Part shown: one piece after another, positions 51,549 through 60,198 of the stretch
Numbering within the stretch: position 1 is the stretch's first letter
Layout of the letters: each line of letters begins with the position of its first letter
Assembly (NCBI GenBank): GCA_004213555.1
Contig: SHAP01000001.1
Coordinates: 62,001 to 126,000 of the forward strand
DNA from: Phycisphaeraceae bacterium
GTDB lineage: Bacteria; Planctomycetota; Phycisphaerae; Phycisphaerales; SM1A02
Direction: 5' to 3'
Length of the DNA stretch: 64,000 nucleotides
Notes under the pieces: model-generated
What the model was told of the DNA's origin: nothing
The model's input: only the letters and a program-made list of their open reading frames with translations
Databases searched by the model: none
Translations under genes and position numbers: made by a program

Positions 51549-51824
51549 ATGCCCACCCGGGTTGAAGCAACTGTGGACAATCCCCTCGGCCTGCACGCGC
51601 GGCCAGCGATGCTGCTTGCGCAAAAAGCCGCGGCATATTCCTCTGAAATCACCATCGGCCGAAAAGACCGAGAAGACACGGTTGACGCCAAATCCATCAT
51701 GCATCTGCTGATGCTGGCCGCAACCCAAGGAACCACGCTTGAAATTACGGCCGAAGGGGCAGATGAGGCCGAGGCGGCCCATGCATTGGCCGAACTTGTC
51801 CGTACACGCTTTGAAGAGGACTGA
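51549..51824 (+). CDS. ptsH: HPr phosphocarrier protein
   Basis: 91 residues. The active-site His lies in NPLGLHARPAMLLAQKAA near residue 16. The Ser-46 region reads VDAKSIMHLLMLAATQGTTL, close to the regulatory Ser site of HPr (KSIMGLMSL-like). The protein accepts phosphate from EI and passes it to the EIIA just upstream; the two genes are separated by three bases. Confidence 0.94.
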   Translation: MPTRVEATVDNPLGLHARPAMLLAQKAAAYSSEITIGRKDREDTVDAKSIMHLLMLAATQGTTLEITAEGADEAEAAHALAELVRTRFEED

Positions 51825-51906
51825 GCGATCCTGATCCCAACCAGAACCCCCCAGGCGAACCGGCGGCCCTCCGGCTCAACCCATCCGCTGCGGATAGAAT
51901 TCTGCC

Positions 51907-53901
51907 ATGAACATGGAAGCCCCCAATTCCAACGCTGAACTTGCCGCCGAGTCCCTTGAACATCGACTGTTCATTGCCTTGGCCGGTGGCACCCTTCTGC
52001 TGGTCTCGTGGGTGGCCGGAATCTTCGGGCTTCATCCACAGGTCGTGCAAATTCCGGCCTTCCTTGGCGCTCTGGTGTTGGCCGCACCTTTGCTGCAAGG
52101 CGCATTGAACGAACTGCGTTCAGGCCAAGCTTCCAGCGAATCGTTGGCTTCATTGGCGGTTTTGGCTGCCATTGCTACGGGCAACTATCTCGCGGCAGGC
52201 TTCTTGGCCTTCTTTTTGAAAGCGGCAAATCTGATCTTGTCACGCACCGCATGGGGCGCTCAAAGGGCGATCCGTGAATTGGTACGACTGACCCCGGATT
52301 TGGCGAGGGTGGTTGAGGCAGGTGGGCAAGAGGTTGAAATGCGACTGGCGGAGCTGTCGGTAGGCAGCATCGTACGGGTTCGACCAGGTGAAAATTTGCC
52401 CGTGGATGGGCGGATTGTCTCCGGAACCTCTGACATCAACCAAGCTTCACTCACGGGTGAAGCGGTACCCATCGAAGCTTCGGCAGGAATCGAGGTGTAT
52501 GCAGGTACCACCAACCTCACTGGTCAAATCGATGTTGAAGTGACGGCCGTGGCTGGAGACACGACCATTGGAAAGGTCGAGAATCTCATTCGAGAAGCCG
52601 AAAGAAGCAAAACCGAGCGCCAGGAATTGATCGAACAACTGGCGGCCTACTACGTCCCAGTGGTGTTGATGGTGGCTGGTGTGGTGTGGTTCTTTACAGC
52701 TCGCAGTGAATTGCAGTCCATTCGCGATGAAGCGGCCATACGTGCCATCACCGTCTTGGTGGTGACATGTCCGGGCGCCCTTTTGATCGCACACCCCACC
52801 GCAATGGTCGCTGCCTTTGCCTCTGCGGCCCGCCTCGGCATCATGATCAAACGAACCAGCACCTTGGAAGCCGCCGCTTCGGTCGACACCGTGGTTCTTG
52901 ACAAGACTGGAACCATCACCACCGGGCGATTTGCCGTGTCCAGGCTCGCTCCGGCCGAAGGAGTTGATGGTGCAGATTTGCTTCGCGCTGCCGCCGACGC
53001 CGAACAATCATCAAACCACCCTTTGGCCCGATCCATCCTTGAAACCGCCGAACGGGCCAATCTTGTCGTGTCAACTGTCTCTGAGTACGAAGAAGTCCAC
53101 GGCCGTGGCGTCCGGGCCCAACGCGATGGTGCTGCACTGGTCGCAGGCCGTGGCGGCTGGCTTCGTGAATTGTTTCCCCAGCAAGCCGGTGCAATTGCAC
53201 AAGCTGAGGAAAAAATTGATGGGATGTCTGGGGTACACGTGGCTTTGGGCGATCAATATCTTGGCGCGGTTGGTCTCGAAGACCGCCTTCGACGCCACGC
53301 CGGTGACTCCCTCGAACGAATGCGTGGTCTCGGCGTTCGCAGAATTGCCATGTTCACTGGAGACCGCCTCTCGGTCGCGGAACGGGTCGGCCGAGCCGTT
53401 GGCGTCGACACCATCGAAGCAGAATGCTTGCCCGAAGAAAAGCACGCCGAGCTGCTGTACCTTCAAGACAAGGGGCACCGAACCTTGGTGGTGGGCGATG
53501 GCATCAACGATGGACCAATCTTGGCCACCGCAGATGTTGGGGTGGCGATGGGGCTGTCGGGCTCTGACATCGCGACCAACTCGGCCGGGGTTGCTTTGAT
53601 GAACGACGACCTTCGGCATGTCCCATTTTTGCTTGAGTTGGCCAGAAAAACCCGAGGGGTGATCGGGCAGAACATCGGATTCTCCATACTGCTCGCGTTG
53701 ATTGGTTTGGCCTTGGCTGCCGGTGGCAACATTCAAATCTGGCTCGCCCCCATCGTCTACGCCGCGGGGTACGGGCTGGTCATCTTCAACTCGTTGCGGT
53801 TGGTTCGATTTGGAGAAGAGTACGGAGAAGCCGAAGAAGCTCGCCGTCGAATCGAGGACGCTACTCCGCTCAAGCCTCAACGCACCATGGCGGCCTCCTA
53901 A
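51907..53901 (+). CDS. P1B-type metal-transporting ATPase with CPG motif
   Basis: 664 residues. No N-terminal heavy-metal-binding domain: the protein begins with about 20 soluble residues and then four helices (to about residue 115). The actuator domain has LTGEAVPIEA (usually TGES). The TM6 metal site reads VVTCPGALLIAHPTAM near residue 288, i.e. CPG in place of CPC. Phosphorylation site DKTGTIT is near 331, SSNHPLARS is the P1B His-Pro element, and GDGINDGPILATADVGVAMG is near 530. Two more helices end the protein. It should export or import a metal; the CPG site prevents assignment to Cu or Zn/Cd. Confidence 0.88.
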   Translation: MNMEAPNSNAELAAESLEHRLFIALAGGTLLLVSWVAGIFGLHPQVVQIPAFLGALVLAAPLLQGALNELRSGQASSESLASLAVLAAIATGNYLAAGFLAFFLKAANLILSRTAWGAQRAIRELVRLTPDLARVVEAGGQEVEMRLAELSVGSIVRVRPGENLPVDGRIVSGTSDINQASLTGEAVPIEASAGIEVYAGTTNLTGQIDVEVTAVAGDTTIGKVENLIREAERSKTERQELIEQLAAYYVPVVLMVAGVVWFFTARSELQSIRDEAAIRAITVLVVTCPGALLIAHPTAMVAAFASAARLGIMIKRTSTLEAAASVDTVVLDKTGTITTGRFAVSRLAPAEGVDGADLLRAAADAEQSSNHPLARSILETAERANLVVSTVSEYEEVHGRGVRAQRDGAALVAGRGGWLRELFPQQAGAIAQAEEKIDGMSGVHVALGDQYLGAVGLEDRLRRHAGDSLERMRGLGVRRIAMFTGDRLSVAERVGRAVGVDTIEAECLPEEKHAELLYLQDKGHRTLVVGDGINDGPILATADVGVAMGLSGSDIATNSAGVALMNDDLRHVPFLLELARKTRGVIGQNIGFSILLALIGLALAAGGNIQIWLAPIVYAAGYGLVIFNSLRLVRFGEEYGEAEEARRRIEDATPLKPQRTMAAS

Positions 53902-53931
53902 GGAGGAGCCAAACCAAATACGCCTGGTCGT

Positions 53932-54180
53932 TCAATCCGATTCTTCAGATTTCGGAGGCGGTACGGGGTCATAACCATGCCCTCCTCCAGGCCGACAACG
54001 GCACAAACGCCGAATGGTCATCCAACCGCCTCGCCAGGCCCCATGTCGGTCGAGGGCTTCCAGTGCATACTCGGAACAGGTGGGATGGAACCGGCACTGG
54101 CCTCCGAAAAAAGGTCGCAGGGTGGCTTGGTAGGCAAGCACCCCAAGCCGCAAACACCAAACGCCAACCCCACGACTCAT
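53932..54180 (-). CDS. yidD: Membrane protein insertion efficiency factor YidD
   Basis: 82 residues. The family core is intact: LAYQATLRPFFGGQCRFHPT with CSEYALEAL, then RRLCRCRPGGGHGYDPVP. YidD assists YidC-dependent membrane insertion. It overlaps rnpA by four bases, the usual rnpA-yidD pairing; rpmH before and yidC after are not here. Confidence 0.93.
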   Translation of the reverse strand: MSRGVGVWCLRLGVLAYQATLRPFFGGQCRFHPTCSEYALEALDRHGAWRGGWMTIRRLCRCRPGGGHGYDPVPPPKSEESD

Positions 54181-54527
54181 GACCGCCGCCCCAGCAAAGC
54201 CTGCCGGGCCTCGTGCAAGAGTTTGGCATATTCCGTCATCAACATGGGCTGGTGCGAACGGACATTCACCACCACATCAACCCCATCTGGCCACTCTTGC
54301 TGCTGCAAGCGGAAAGCTTCGCGAAGACACCGGCGAATTCGGTTGCGAATGACAGCATTGCCAACTCTTTTGGGAAGGCTTAGGCCAAGTCTGGGGCTGG
54401 TTTCAAGGGAAGTTTGGCGAGCAAACACCAACAGGGGGCCCACCCGACGTGAGCGTCTGTTGGCATACACCGAATCAAATCCCGCCCGATTTCGGAGACG
54501 CTGGTGAGGTCCAAAACGCAGGGTCAT
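54177..54527 (-). CDS. rnpA: Ribonuclease P protein component
   Basis: 116 residues. Small basic protein that binds RNase P RNA for tRNA 5' maturation. The N-terminus LRFGPHQRLRNRAGFDSVYA matches the LKKRxEFxxVY pattern, and the RNR motif is KRVGNAVIRNRIRRCLREAF near residue 60. The ribosomal protein gene rpmH that usually precedes it is absent; it follows a chloride channel gene with a four-base overlap. Confidence 0.94.
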   Translation of the reverse strand: MTLRFGPHQRLRNRAGFDSVYANRRSRRVGPLLVFARQTSLETSPRLGLSLPKRVGNAVIRNRIRRCLREAFRLQQQEWPDGVDVVVNVRSHQPMLMTEYAKLLHEARQALLGRRS

Positions 54528-56320
54528 TCGTCAGCCCCCTCTTCTTCCTCGTGGGAAGCACGGTGGTAGTGCCCCATCACCGCCAGCCGACTGGCCAAAC
54601 CCATCACCGACTTCGAAATCGGGTCCACGACGGCCAGGGTGTGAACATCATGTTGGACGAACCGGTCCAGCACTTCATCAAGGGGCTCCTCGGGGGCGAT
54701 CGTGGGCAGATTCGGACGCATCATTTCCTCGACTTGAAGCAGGGGTAAAGCTTCCCGGTACACCAACGCTTCCCGAAGATCTTCACTGGTCACCAAGCCC
54801 ACGTATCGATCTTTTCGGTCGACCACCACAAAGTCATCAACATGCAACTTGGACGACAACGCAAGCAGTCGCTCGGCGGTCTCATCGGGATGGACAAACA
54901 CGGGAGCCACCAGTTTCAAATCTGCTGGGGTCGATGAGCGCAAGGCACCCAAATCGCTGATGGGCCCAAGTCTGATGCCAGCCCGACTCAATGAAGCGGT
55001 GTACACACTGTCCCTTCGCAAAGCCCGGGCAATGGCCACGGCCAAGACTGCTGCCAACATCAACGGGAGCATGACAGAGTACGAACGGGTGATTTCGTAG
55101 GCGAGGAATATTGCCGTTAATGGTGCATGGGTGGTCCCTGCGACCATCGCGCCCATGCCAACCAAAGCGTAATGGGCGGGAGAGGCTGAAGGGAGCCAGC
55201 CCACTTGTTCCACCAAAAATCCAAAGGCTCCGCCAAGTGCAGCCCCCATGAAAAGTGAGGGTGCAAACAGACCACCAGAGCCGCCAGAGCCGAAAGTTAC
55301 GGCCGTGGCCGCACCCTTGGCGACCCCAACCAAGACCAAGAGTCCCACAAATCGCCACGTCCGCCCTTCGTAATGCAGCGGCTCCAGCAGGACCCTGATT
55401 TGGTCGTAACTTTTGCCCAAGAAGGGGGGCAAGTCTGTGGCGTCGCTCGCGACGAGATGCCATACAAAGGCAACCACCCCCAGAAGCAACCCCCCCAAAG
55501 ATGCTCGGAAAGGTGTTCCGAGTTGGATTTTTCGGAACTTTGATCCAACCCCCGCGACCATGGTCCCAAAGCCCGCAGCTCCTGCACCGCACAACAAGCC
55601 CAAAAGGAGGTAGTTGGGAATTTCCCACCACGCGAAGGCACCATCGCCAAAGTCTTGGGGGGTGGGAAACAAGGGATGACCGCCGGCCACCGACTGTGTA
55701 ATGGCAGTGCTGACCACGGCCGCCACCACAATGGGTGCAAAGGTTCGGCTCGACAAGTCACGGAGCATGACCTCTGTCACAAAGAACACACCGGCGATCG
55801 GTGTATTGAACACACTGGAGATTCCTGCTGCCGCACCACAGCCGAGAAGAGTGGTCATTTGTCGGGGAGGAAGATGAAACAATTTTGCCAGTTGCGAGCC
55901 GATGACGCTTCCAATCGCCGCAATCGGACCTTCTGGGCCCGCAGACCCTCCAGTGGCAATTGTGGCCGAAGAAGCCAACCATGTGCGCAAGCCTTCAAGG
56001 GCTGGCAGCCGCCCCCGTTTGCGATAGATGCTCCACATGATGCGAGAAACACCTTTGCCTTCACCGGGGGTGCGAAGCAGTTCATACAGCCAACCAGAAA
56101 CCAAGCCTCCCAAGGCGGGAACGACAATCAGCAACCAAGAGGCTCGACTGGCGGCCTGGCCAAAAACAGCAAAGCCGTATTCAATGGGGCGAATGAACGC
56201 CAAAGCCACCCCGCTCATCAGGGACCCCAAGATCGCCGCCAAAACCAACTGCCGGGTTCGGCGACCAACTCGGCCACGGAGACGTGGCAAAATCGGCTTA
56301 GATTGCTCCGGGGGGATCAC
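54524..56320 (-). CDS. ClC-type chloride channel/antiporter with CBS domains
   Basis: 598 residues. About ten membrane helices. The selectivity segments are TGGSAGPEGPIAAIGSVIG near residue 130 (gating Glu in PEGP; the usual GREGP Arg position is Pro), GVFFVTEVMLRDL, GSGGSGGLFAPSLFMGAALG near 345 (GxFxP), and GTTHAPLTAIFLAYE. Two CBS domains occupy about residues 460-585 (VFVHPDETAERLLALSSKLH, DRYVGLVTSEDLREALVYRE). It moves Cl- across the membrane, alone or with H+. Operon with rnpA and yidD is unusual. Confidence 0.92.
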   Translation of the reverse strand: MIPPEQSKPILPRLRGRVGRRTRQLVLAAILGSLMSGVALAFIRPIEYGFAVFGQAASRASWLLIVVPALGGLVSGWLYELLRTPGEGKGVSRIMWSIYRKRGRLPALEGLRTWLASSATIATGGSAGPEGPIAAIGSVIGSQLAKLFHLPPRQMTTLLGCGAAAGISSVFNTPIAGVFFVTEVMLRDLSSRTFAPIVVAAVVSTAITQSVAGGHPLFPTPQDFGDGAFAWWEIPNYLLLGLLCGAGAAGFGTMVAGVGSKFRKIQLGTPFRASLGGLLLGVVAFVWHLVASDATDLPPFLGKSYDQIRVLLEPLHYEGRTWRFVGLLVLVGVAKGAATAVTFGSGGSGGLFAPSLFMGAALGGAFGFLVEQVGWLPSASPAHYALVGMGAMVAGTTHAPLTAIFLAYEITRSYSVMLPLMLAAVLAVAIARALRRDSVYTASLSRAGIRLGPISDLGALRSSTPADLKLVAPVFVHPDETAERLLALSSKLHVDDFVVVDRKDRYVGLVTSEDLREALVYREALPLLQVEEMMRPNLPTIAPEEPLDEVLDRFVQHDVHTLAVVDPISKSVMGLASRLAVMGHYHRASHEEEEGADE

Positions 56321-56454
56321 AGGGACTCCAAGGCAGAGATCTCGCGATGCGACGCAAGATCCAAGATATTCGTTCGGAGGTGCCGGTAGGCGAGTGCTGG
56401 GGGCCGTGCTATCATGGTTTGATTCTCGCGAAGCGAGTTTGGAGATTGAACCCC

Positions 56455-56679
56455 GTGATCGAAGCTCTGAAAAGTGATGATATCGTCGACAAGGTTGGTG
56501 GCCGTTTCAAGTTGACAGCTCTGATTCAACGGCGACTGAAGGAAATTGTCGTGGATGGCGCTCGTCCCCTGATTGAGCGTGAAGGTCGAACCGACCTCGA
56601 ACTGGTGGTTGAAGAAATCCGTCAGGGTCTCATTGAACCGGATTTCAGCGCGACCGAGTACGAACCGCCCGCCTCCTGA
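56455..56679 (+). CDS. rpoZ: RNA polymerase omega subunit
   Basis: 74 residues. The sequence DDIVDKVGGRFKLTALIQRR with LKEIV matches the omega subunit core. It stabilises RNA polymerase assembly. The start is probably GTG 56455, ten bases after GGAG; TTG 56446 is too near that site. A short hairpin CTCGC-GAA-GCGAG lies just before the ribosome site (56425-56437). Confidence 0.88.
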   Translation: MIEALKSDDIVDKVGGRFKLTALIQRRLKEIVVDGARPLIEREGRTDLELVVEEIRQGLIEPDFSATEYEPPAS

Positions 56680-56756
56680 TCGAGGACGGCCGTCGTTGAT
56701 TTGATGGGCCCACCACGAACACCAAGCTCGTCGCAGGCTCAAACGACCACCTGCAC

Positions 56757-57347
56757 ATGACACAACCAGGCCCGAATGCAGACACCCACGCCGGCTCCTT
56801 CCAGGGGAGGCACATCGGTATTGGCATCACCGGAGGCATTGCCGCATACAAGGTGTGCCATTTGGTTAGTCAACTGACCCAGTTTGGCGCTGCAGTAGAC
56901 GTGTTGATGACATCCAATGCACGAAGATTCGTGGGTGAAGCGACTTTTCAGGCTCTTTCAGCACGTCCGGTGCTGTGCGACCCTTGGGCAGGCCCAGATC
57001 CCTCTGACCCCCAACACATTCGGGTTGCGCGTCGGCTCGAGTTGCTCTTGATTGCCCCTGCAAGCATGAACACCATTGGTCGTCTGGCACATGGGATCAC
57101 TGAAGATGTGGTCACCCTCACTGCAGCGGGCATACCTCCTGGGACCATTCCTCGCATTCTTGCTCCAAGCATGAATGCGGCCATGTGGATTCAACCTTCG
57201 ACCCAACGGAATCTCAAGCTGTTGCAGGATGACGGATGGCTGGTGGTTCCCCCTGAAGAGGGGATGCAAGCATGCCGAACCAATGGTCCAGGACGCCTGC
57301 CTGAGCCGGAATCATTGCTCAAGGTGATTTCTGACCATCTGGCGTAA
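56757..57347 (+). CDS. coaC: Phosphopantothenoylcysteine decarboxylase, stand-alone
   Basis: 196 residues. Flavoprotein of the HFCD family that makes 4'-phosphopantetheine for CoA. GIGITGGIAAYKVCHLVSQL at residues 20-40 is the FMN loop, LIAPASMNTIGRLAHGI near 100 and LAPSMNAAMWIQP near 140 carry the catalytic Asn-Met motif, and MQACRTNGPGRLPEPESL near 175 is the ACGxxGxGR-like flap with the catalytic Cys. The CoaB ligase half usually fused behind is absent. The gene ends in a short spacer before a minus-strand terminator. Confidence 0.9.
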   Translation: MTQPGPNADTHAGSFQGRHIGIGITGGIAAYKVCHLVSQLTQFGAAVDVLMTSNARRFVGEATFQALSARPVLCDPWAGPDPSDPQHIRVARRLELLLIAPASMNTIGRLAHGITEDVVTLTAAGIPPGTIPRILAPSMNAAMWIQPSTQRNLKLLQDDGWLVVPPEEGMQACRTNGPGRLPEPESLLKVISDHLA

Positions 57348-57383
57348 TCAGGGTTTTTGGATGGCCAAGGGCTGACGAATGGC

Positions 57384-57422
57384 AAGAAAAAACCGCCGAC
57401 AGGCACAAGTCCGTGTCGGCGG
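57384..57422 (-). terminator. Rho-independent terminator of aminotransferase gene
   Basis: A perfect 9-base stem CCGCCGACA (57393-57401) with TGTCGGCGG (57414-57422). On the minus strand it is followed by TTTTTTCTT (57392-57384). It lies about 155 bases beyond the aminotransferase stop. Confidence 0.85.
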
Positions 57423-57578
57423 CGGGTGGATGGCTCATTGTGTTCGGTATGGGGGATGTCCCATAGGAACGAACATGAGTTTACATACACCGCCGCCAAA
57501 TCAATATTACAAACCCTTTGTTGACAGTTATTTATGGATTTTTTCGGGTCTAGGTCGTAAAAAGAGGGTCTAATTGGA

Positions 57579-58760
57579 TCATTCTCGGACCTTTTCAGGC
57601 TCGATTCCCCGAAAAATGGCCCGAAGTCGGCCCAATCCTTGGGCCAGTTTGGCTTCGCTGGTGGCGTAGGAGAGCCTTATGTGGGTATCGGCAGTGGAAA
57701 AAACCCCGCCGGGGATCACGATCACATTGGCCCGCATGGCCAGCTCGGTGAATTCGGTGCCGGTGAGTTCAAGCTCGCTGGGGACCTTCACCCACGCATA
57801 GAAAGCACCTTCAGGCCGAGGGACCTCAGCCACCCCGTCAAATGCCTCCATGACCATGTCACGCCGACGGACATAGCTTGCCACGACCGGGGACAGGTCG
57901 ACATCAAATGCTGCCGGAATTGCCATTTGCAGCGGTGTCGGTGGACAGACGTAAACGAACTGCTGCAGCTTTCTCATTTGATCAATGATTGGGGCCGGTC
58001 CCGCCGCATACCCAAGCCGCCACCCGGTGCAGCCGTATGACTTCCCGAACCCCCGGATCACAAGAACCGAGGGGTCATGCCGGGCTGGAGATGGCATCCG
58101 CCCCTGCGCGTCCAAACCGGCCGGAAAAACGAACGCATCATAAATTTCATCCGAAATCAGCACCACGCCCCTTTCCCGACAAAGCTTGGCCAACGCATCC
58201 ATTTCTTCCTGGGTCGGAAGAACACCAGTTGGATTGGCAGGCGCGTTTAAAAGCACCGCCCGTGTCCGAGACGTTATGAGTGGTGCAACTTTGTCGGCTG
58301 TCATTCGATAATCGGGGGCCATTGGACAGGGGACAGCCTTGGCCTCGCAAACCCGAGCCATGGCTGGGTACGCCACAAACCAAGGATCAGGAATGATGAT
58401 TTCGTCACCGGGGTCCAGCAAGGCCATCATGGCCAACACGAGTCCCCCGCTGGTTCCACTGGTCAGCATGATGCCCGCGTCTTTGATGAACGCTGCCCCA
58501 AGATCACTGGCCACATGCTCCTGAACCGCCAACAGCGCGGCCCCATCGCCTTGCGTCAAGCTGTACCCGTTTCGATCAGATTCAATGCCAGAAACCGCCG
58601 CCTCTTTCAGAGACACAGGAACTGGAAAATCAGGCTGACCGATACTGAGATTGATGGGGTCCTTCAATTGGGCCCCGCGTTCGAAGGCTTTCCGAATGCC
58701 AGAAAAATCGAGCTCTTGGGTGCGGGCCGAAAGGTGAAAGGAACGAGGAGTTGGATCCAT
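57579..58760 (-). CDS. Class I aminotransferase, aspartate-type
   Basis: 393 residues. PLP-dependent fold type I enzyme. NLSIGQPDFPVP near residue 40, NGYSLTQGDGAALLAVQEHV, GTSGGLVLAMMALLDPGDEI, LLNAPANPTGVLPT with the conserved Asn, SDEIYDAFVFP, and RGFGKSYGCTGWRLGYAAGP with the PLP Lys near residue 240. RLSYATS carries the substrate Arg. Aspartate or a similar amino acid is likely but not proven. The start at 58760 (MDPTPRS) is favoured by AGGA eight bases upstream; the ATG at 58769 is an alternative. Confidence 0.9.
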   Translation of the reverse strand: MDPTPRSFHLSARTQELDFSGIRKAFERGAQLKDPINLSIGQPDFPVPVSLKEAAVSGIESDRNGYSLTQGDGAALLAVQEHVASDLGAAFIKDAGIMLTSGTSGGLVLAMMALLDPGDEIIIPDPWFVAYPAMARVCEAKAVPCPMAPDYRMTADKVAPLITSRTRAVLLNAPANPTGVLPTQEEMDALAKLCRERGVVLISDEIYDAFVFPAGLDAQGRMPSPARHDPSVLVIRGFGKSYGCTGWRLGYAAGPAPIIDQMRKLQQFVYVCPPTPLQMAIPAAFDVDLSPVVASYVRRRDMVMEAFDGVAEVPRPEGAFYAWVKVPSELELTGTEFTELAMRANVIVIPGGVFSTADTHIRLSYATSEAKLAQGLGRLRAIFRGIEPEKVRE

Positions 58761-58800
58761 GTTTGGCATCCTGACCAATCTCTCGCGAGCCGACAAGCAC

Positions 58801-58838
58801 ATGGGGCACAAAAGAAAGATGCCCCATCAGATGGGGCA
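58801..58838 (-). terminator. Terminator with a third, competing half-stem
   Basis: On the minus strand TGCCCCAT-CTG-ATGGGGCA (58838-58820) is a perfect 8-base hairpin followed by TCTTTCTTTTG, i.e. a terminator about 95 bases after the small basic protein gene. A further TGCCCCAT (58808-58801) lies beyond the T tract and can pair with the same ATGGGGCA, so two mutually exclusive hairpins are possible. This lies 41 bases before the aminotransferase start. Confidence 0.6.
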
Positions 58839-58934
58839 ACAAAAGTCTGCGTGGGCCAGAGAGGCCTGCGGTCGGTCTTGGGGTATTGATTCGCTTCAAA
58901 AGACGCCAAGCACGATGCAAGGCCTCGAGAAGGA

Positions 58935-59141
58935 TCACTCTTCGTCGTCTTCCTTCTTCACCTTCTTCTTGCCGGCCGATGGCTTGCGGTTGCCCACTTT
59001 GACCAATCCGGTTGGAGAAGATTCACCAATGATGAATTGACCTTCTTCACGCAATCGAGCGATCCGCTCCTCGCGGGTCAAGACGTTGCGGTGCCGGTTC
59101 AATGCGGCGGGTTTGGTCTTCAGGCTGCGGTGCAAGCTCAT
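58935..59141 (-). CDS. Small basic protein (chlamydial/verrucomicrobial family)
   Basis: 68 residues. MSLHRSLKTKPAALNRHRNV followed by LTREERIARL matches the short 'small basic protein' known from Chlamydiae, Verrucomicrobia and planctomycetes (TIGR04137-type, by recall). The C-terminus is Lys-rich then acidic (GKKKVKKEDDEE). The function is not known; its charge and conservation suggest a ribosome or RNA role. The start ATG at 59141 is set by the conserved N-terminus and a GGAG ten bases upstream; the longer frame to 59168 is unlikely. Confidence 0.85.
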   Translation of the reverse strand: MSLHRSLKTKPAALNRHRNVLTREERIARLREEGQFIIGESSPTGLVKVGNRKPSAGKKKVKKEDDEE

Positions 59142-59191
59142 GACAGGCTCCAATACAAGAGAATCCAAGCAAAAACTGGGCCCAGATCATT

Positions 59192-59806
59192 TCAGGGACC
59201 GTTGAACTTTTCCCAGTAGGCATCGGTCAAATCTGAACCGCCTCCTGAGGTCTTCCAAGCCATCCCAGCACGGTGGAGACGGTCAAGCAAGGCCACGGCT
59301 CTCGGGTCTGATTTGGGGGCCGAAAAGCCCTCAGACAAAAGAACACGGGAAGAAGAGATTGTAGCCGATGTCATGAACGCGGCAAGTCCTTCGCTGCGAA
59401 GATGCTCTAGGAGCTCGGAAAGTGCTTTTTGGTTGCTCCCGCTTTGCACCACCAAGTAGTTCAGGCCAGCCTGACGCGGGTCCGGAGCCGCCCCCGCGGG
59501 ACCGCGGGAAGCCTCGGGGAGGAAGCTCAAACCATCGGCCTCAAGCGAAGGTGGAGGCGGCAACTTCGGAATGGACTCGGTCTGGATGGCCAGAACCGCC
59601 TCCTCAAACCCTTGGGTTCGCCCCGCCCCTCTTCCAAGACCCCAAGCGAAAATCAACGTTCCTCCCCAGAACAAGGCAATGACATACACAAAGCCACGAG
59701 GAAATCGAACCACAGAACCCGCGCCGGATTTGCTGGGCAACTCCGCAGCCTGTTCAGCGCGTCGCTTGAGGAGGGCCTCATACAAACCAGGCCGAGGGTT
59801 GGTCAT
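59192..59806 (-). CDS. Membrane protein with SPOR-like domain
   Basis: 204 residues. A cytoplasmic N-terminal segment is followed by one membrane helix (FVYVIALFWGGTLIFAWGLG, about 38-57), a Pro-rich linker (IPKLPPPPSLEADG) and a C-terminal domain with LNYLVVQSGSNQKALSELLE and FMTSATISSSRVLLSEGF. This looks like a divergent SPOR or peptidoglycan-binding fold, but no diagnostic motif is complete. It overlaps acpS by four bases. Confidence 0.6.
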   Translation of the reverse strand: MTNPRPGLYEALLKRRAEQAAELPSKSGAGSVVRFPRGFVYVIALFWGGTLIFAWGLGRGAGRTQGFEEAVLAIQTESIPKLPPPPSLEADGLSFLPEASRGPAGAAPDPRQAGLNYLVVQSGSNQKALSELLEHLRSEGLAAFMTSATISSSRVLLSEGFSAPKSDPRAVALLDRLHRAGMAWKTSGGGSDLTDAYWEKFNGP

Positions 59807-60198
59807 GCCACTCCCCCGGAGACATCCGCCACGACGACCGCGCCCGCAGTCTCACGATCATGGGTCAGGCTGACCCTCCAGTTTGACAAACCCAACATAC
59901 GAGCCCGATCGGCCGCAGCGCCGTGGAGCAACAGAATTGGTGCTCCAGAATCTGTCCGCTGAATTTCCACGTCCTTCCAACCAATTCCAGAGCTCCGGCC
60001 AGTGCCCAATGCTTTTAAAGCCGCCTCTTTCGCGGCAAAGCGTGCCGCCAAAGAAGCCACCTCCCCCGCACCACGATCTGCAGCCTCTCGACACTCGGAG
60101 GGTGTAAACACCCGAGCTCGGAACCGTTCCGGATGATCATCCAAAACCCGACGGATCCGTTCAATCCGAACCAAGTCCATACCCAACCCCGCGCTCAA
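59803..60198 (-). CDS. acpS: Holo-ACP synthase
   Basis: 131 residues. Transfers 4'-phosphopantetheine to acyl carrier protein. GLGMDLVRIERIRRVL holds the Mg-binding Asp near residue 7 and AARFAAKEAALKALGTGRSS near residue 52 has the conserved Glu and Lys. The start is most likely TTG 60198: it overlaps the previous TGA as TTGA, has GGAG eight bases upstream and keeps the full first strand (GLGMDL). ATG 60180 would remove part of that strand. Confidence 0.9.
   Translation of the reverse strand: MSAGLGMDLVRIERIRRVLDDHPERFRARVFTPSECREAADRGAGEVASLAARFAAKEAALKALGTGRSSGIGWKDVEIQRTDSGAPILLLHGAAADRARMLGLSNWRVSLTHDRETAGAVVVADVSGGVA

Noticed and set aside
57393-57422. Terminator of coaC on the plus strand
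   Set aside because: The stem is symmetrical, but the T run exists only on the minus strand.
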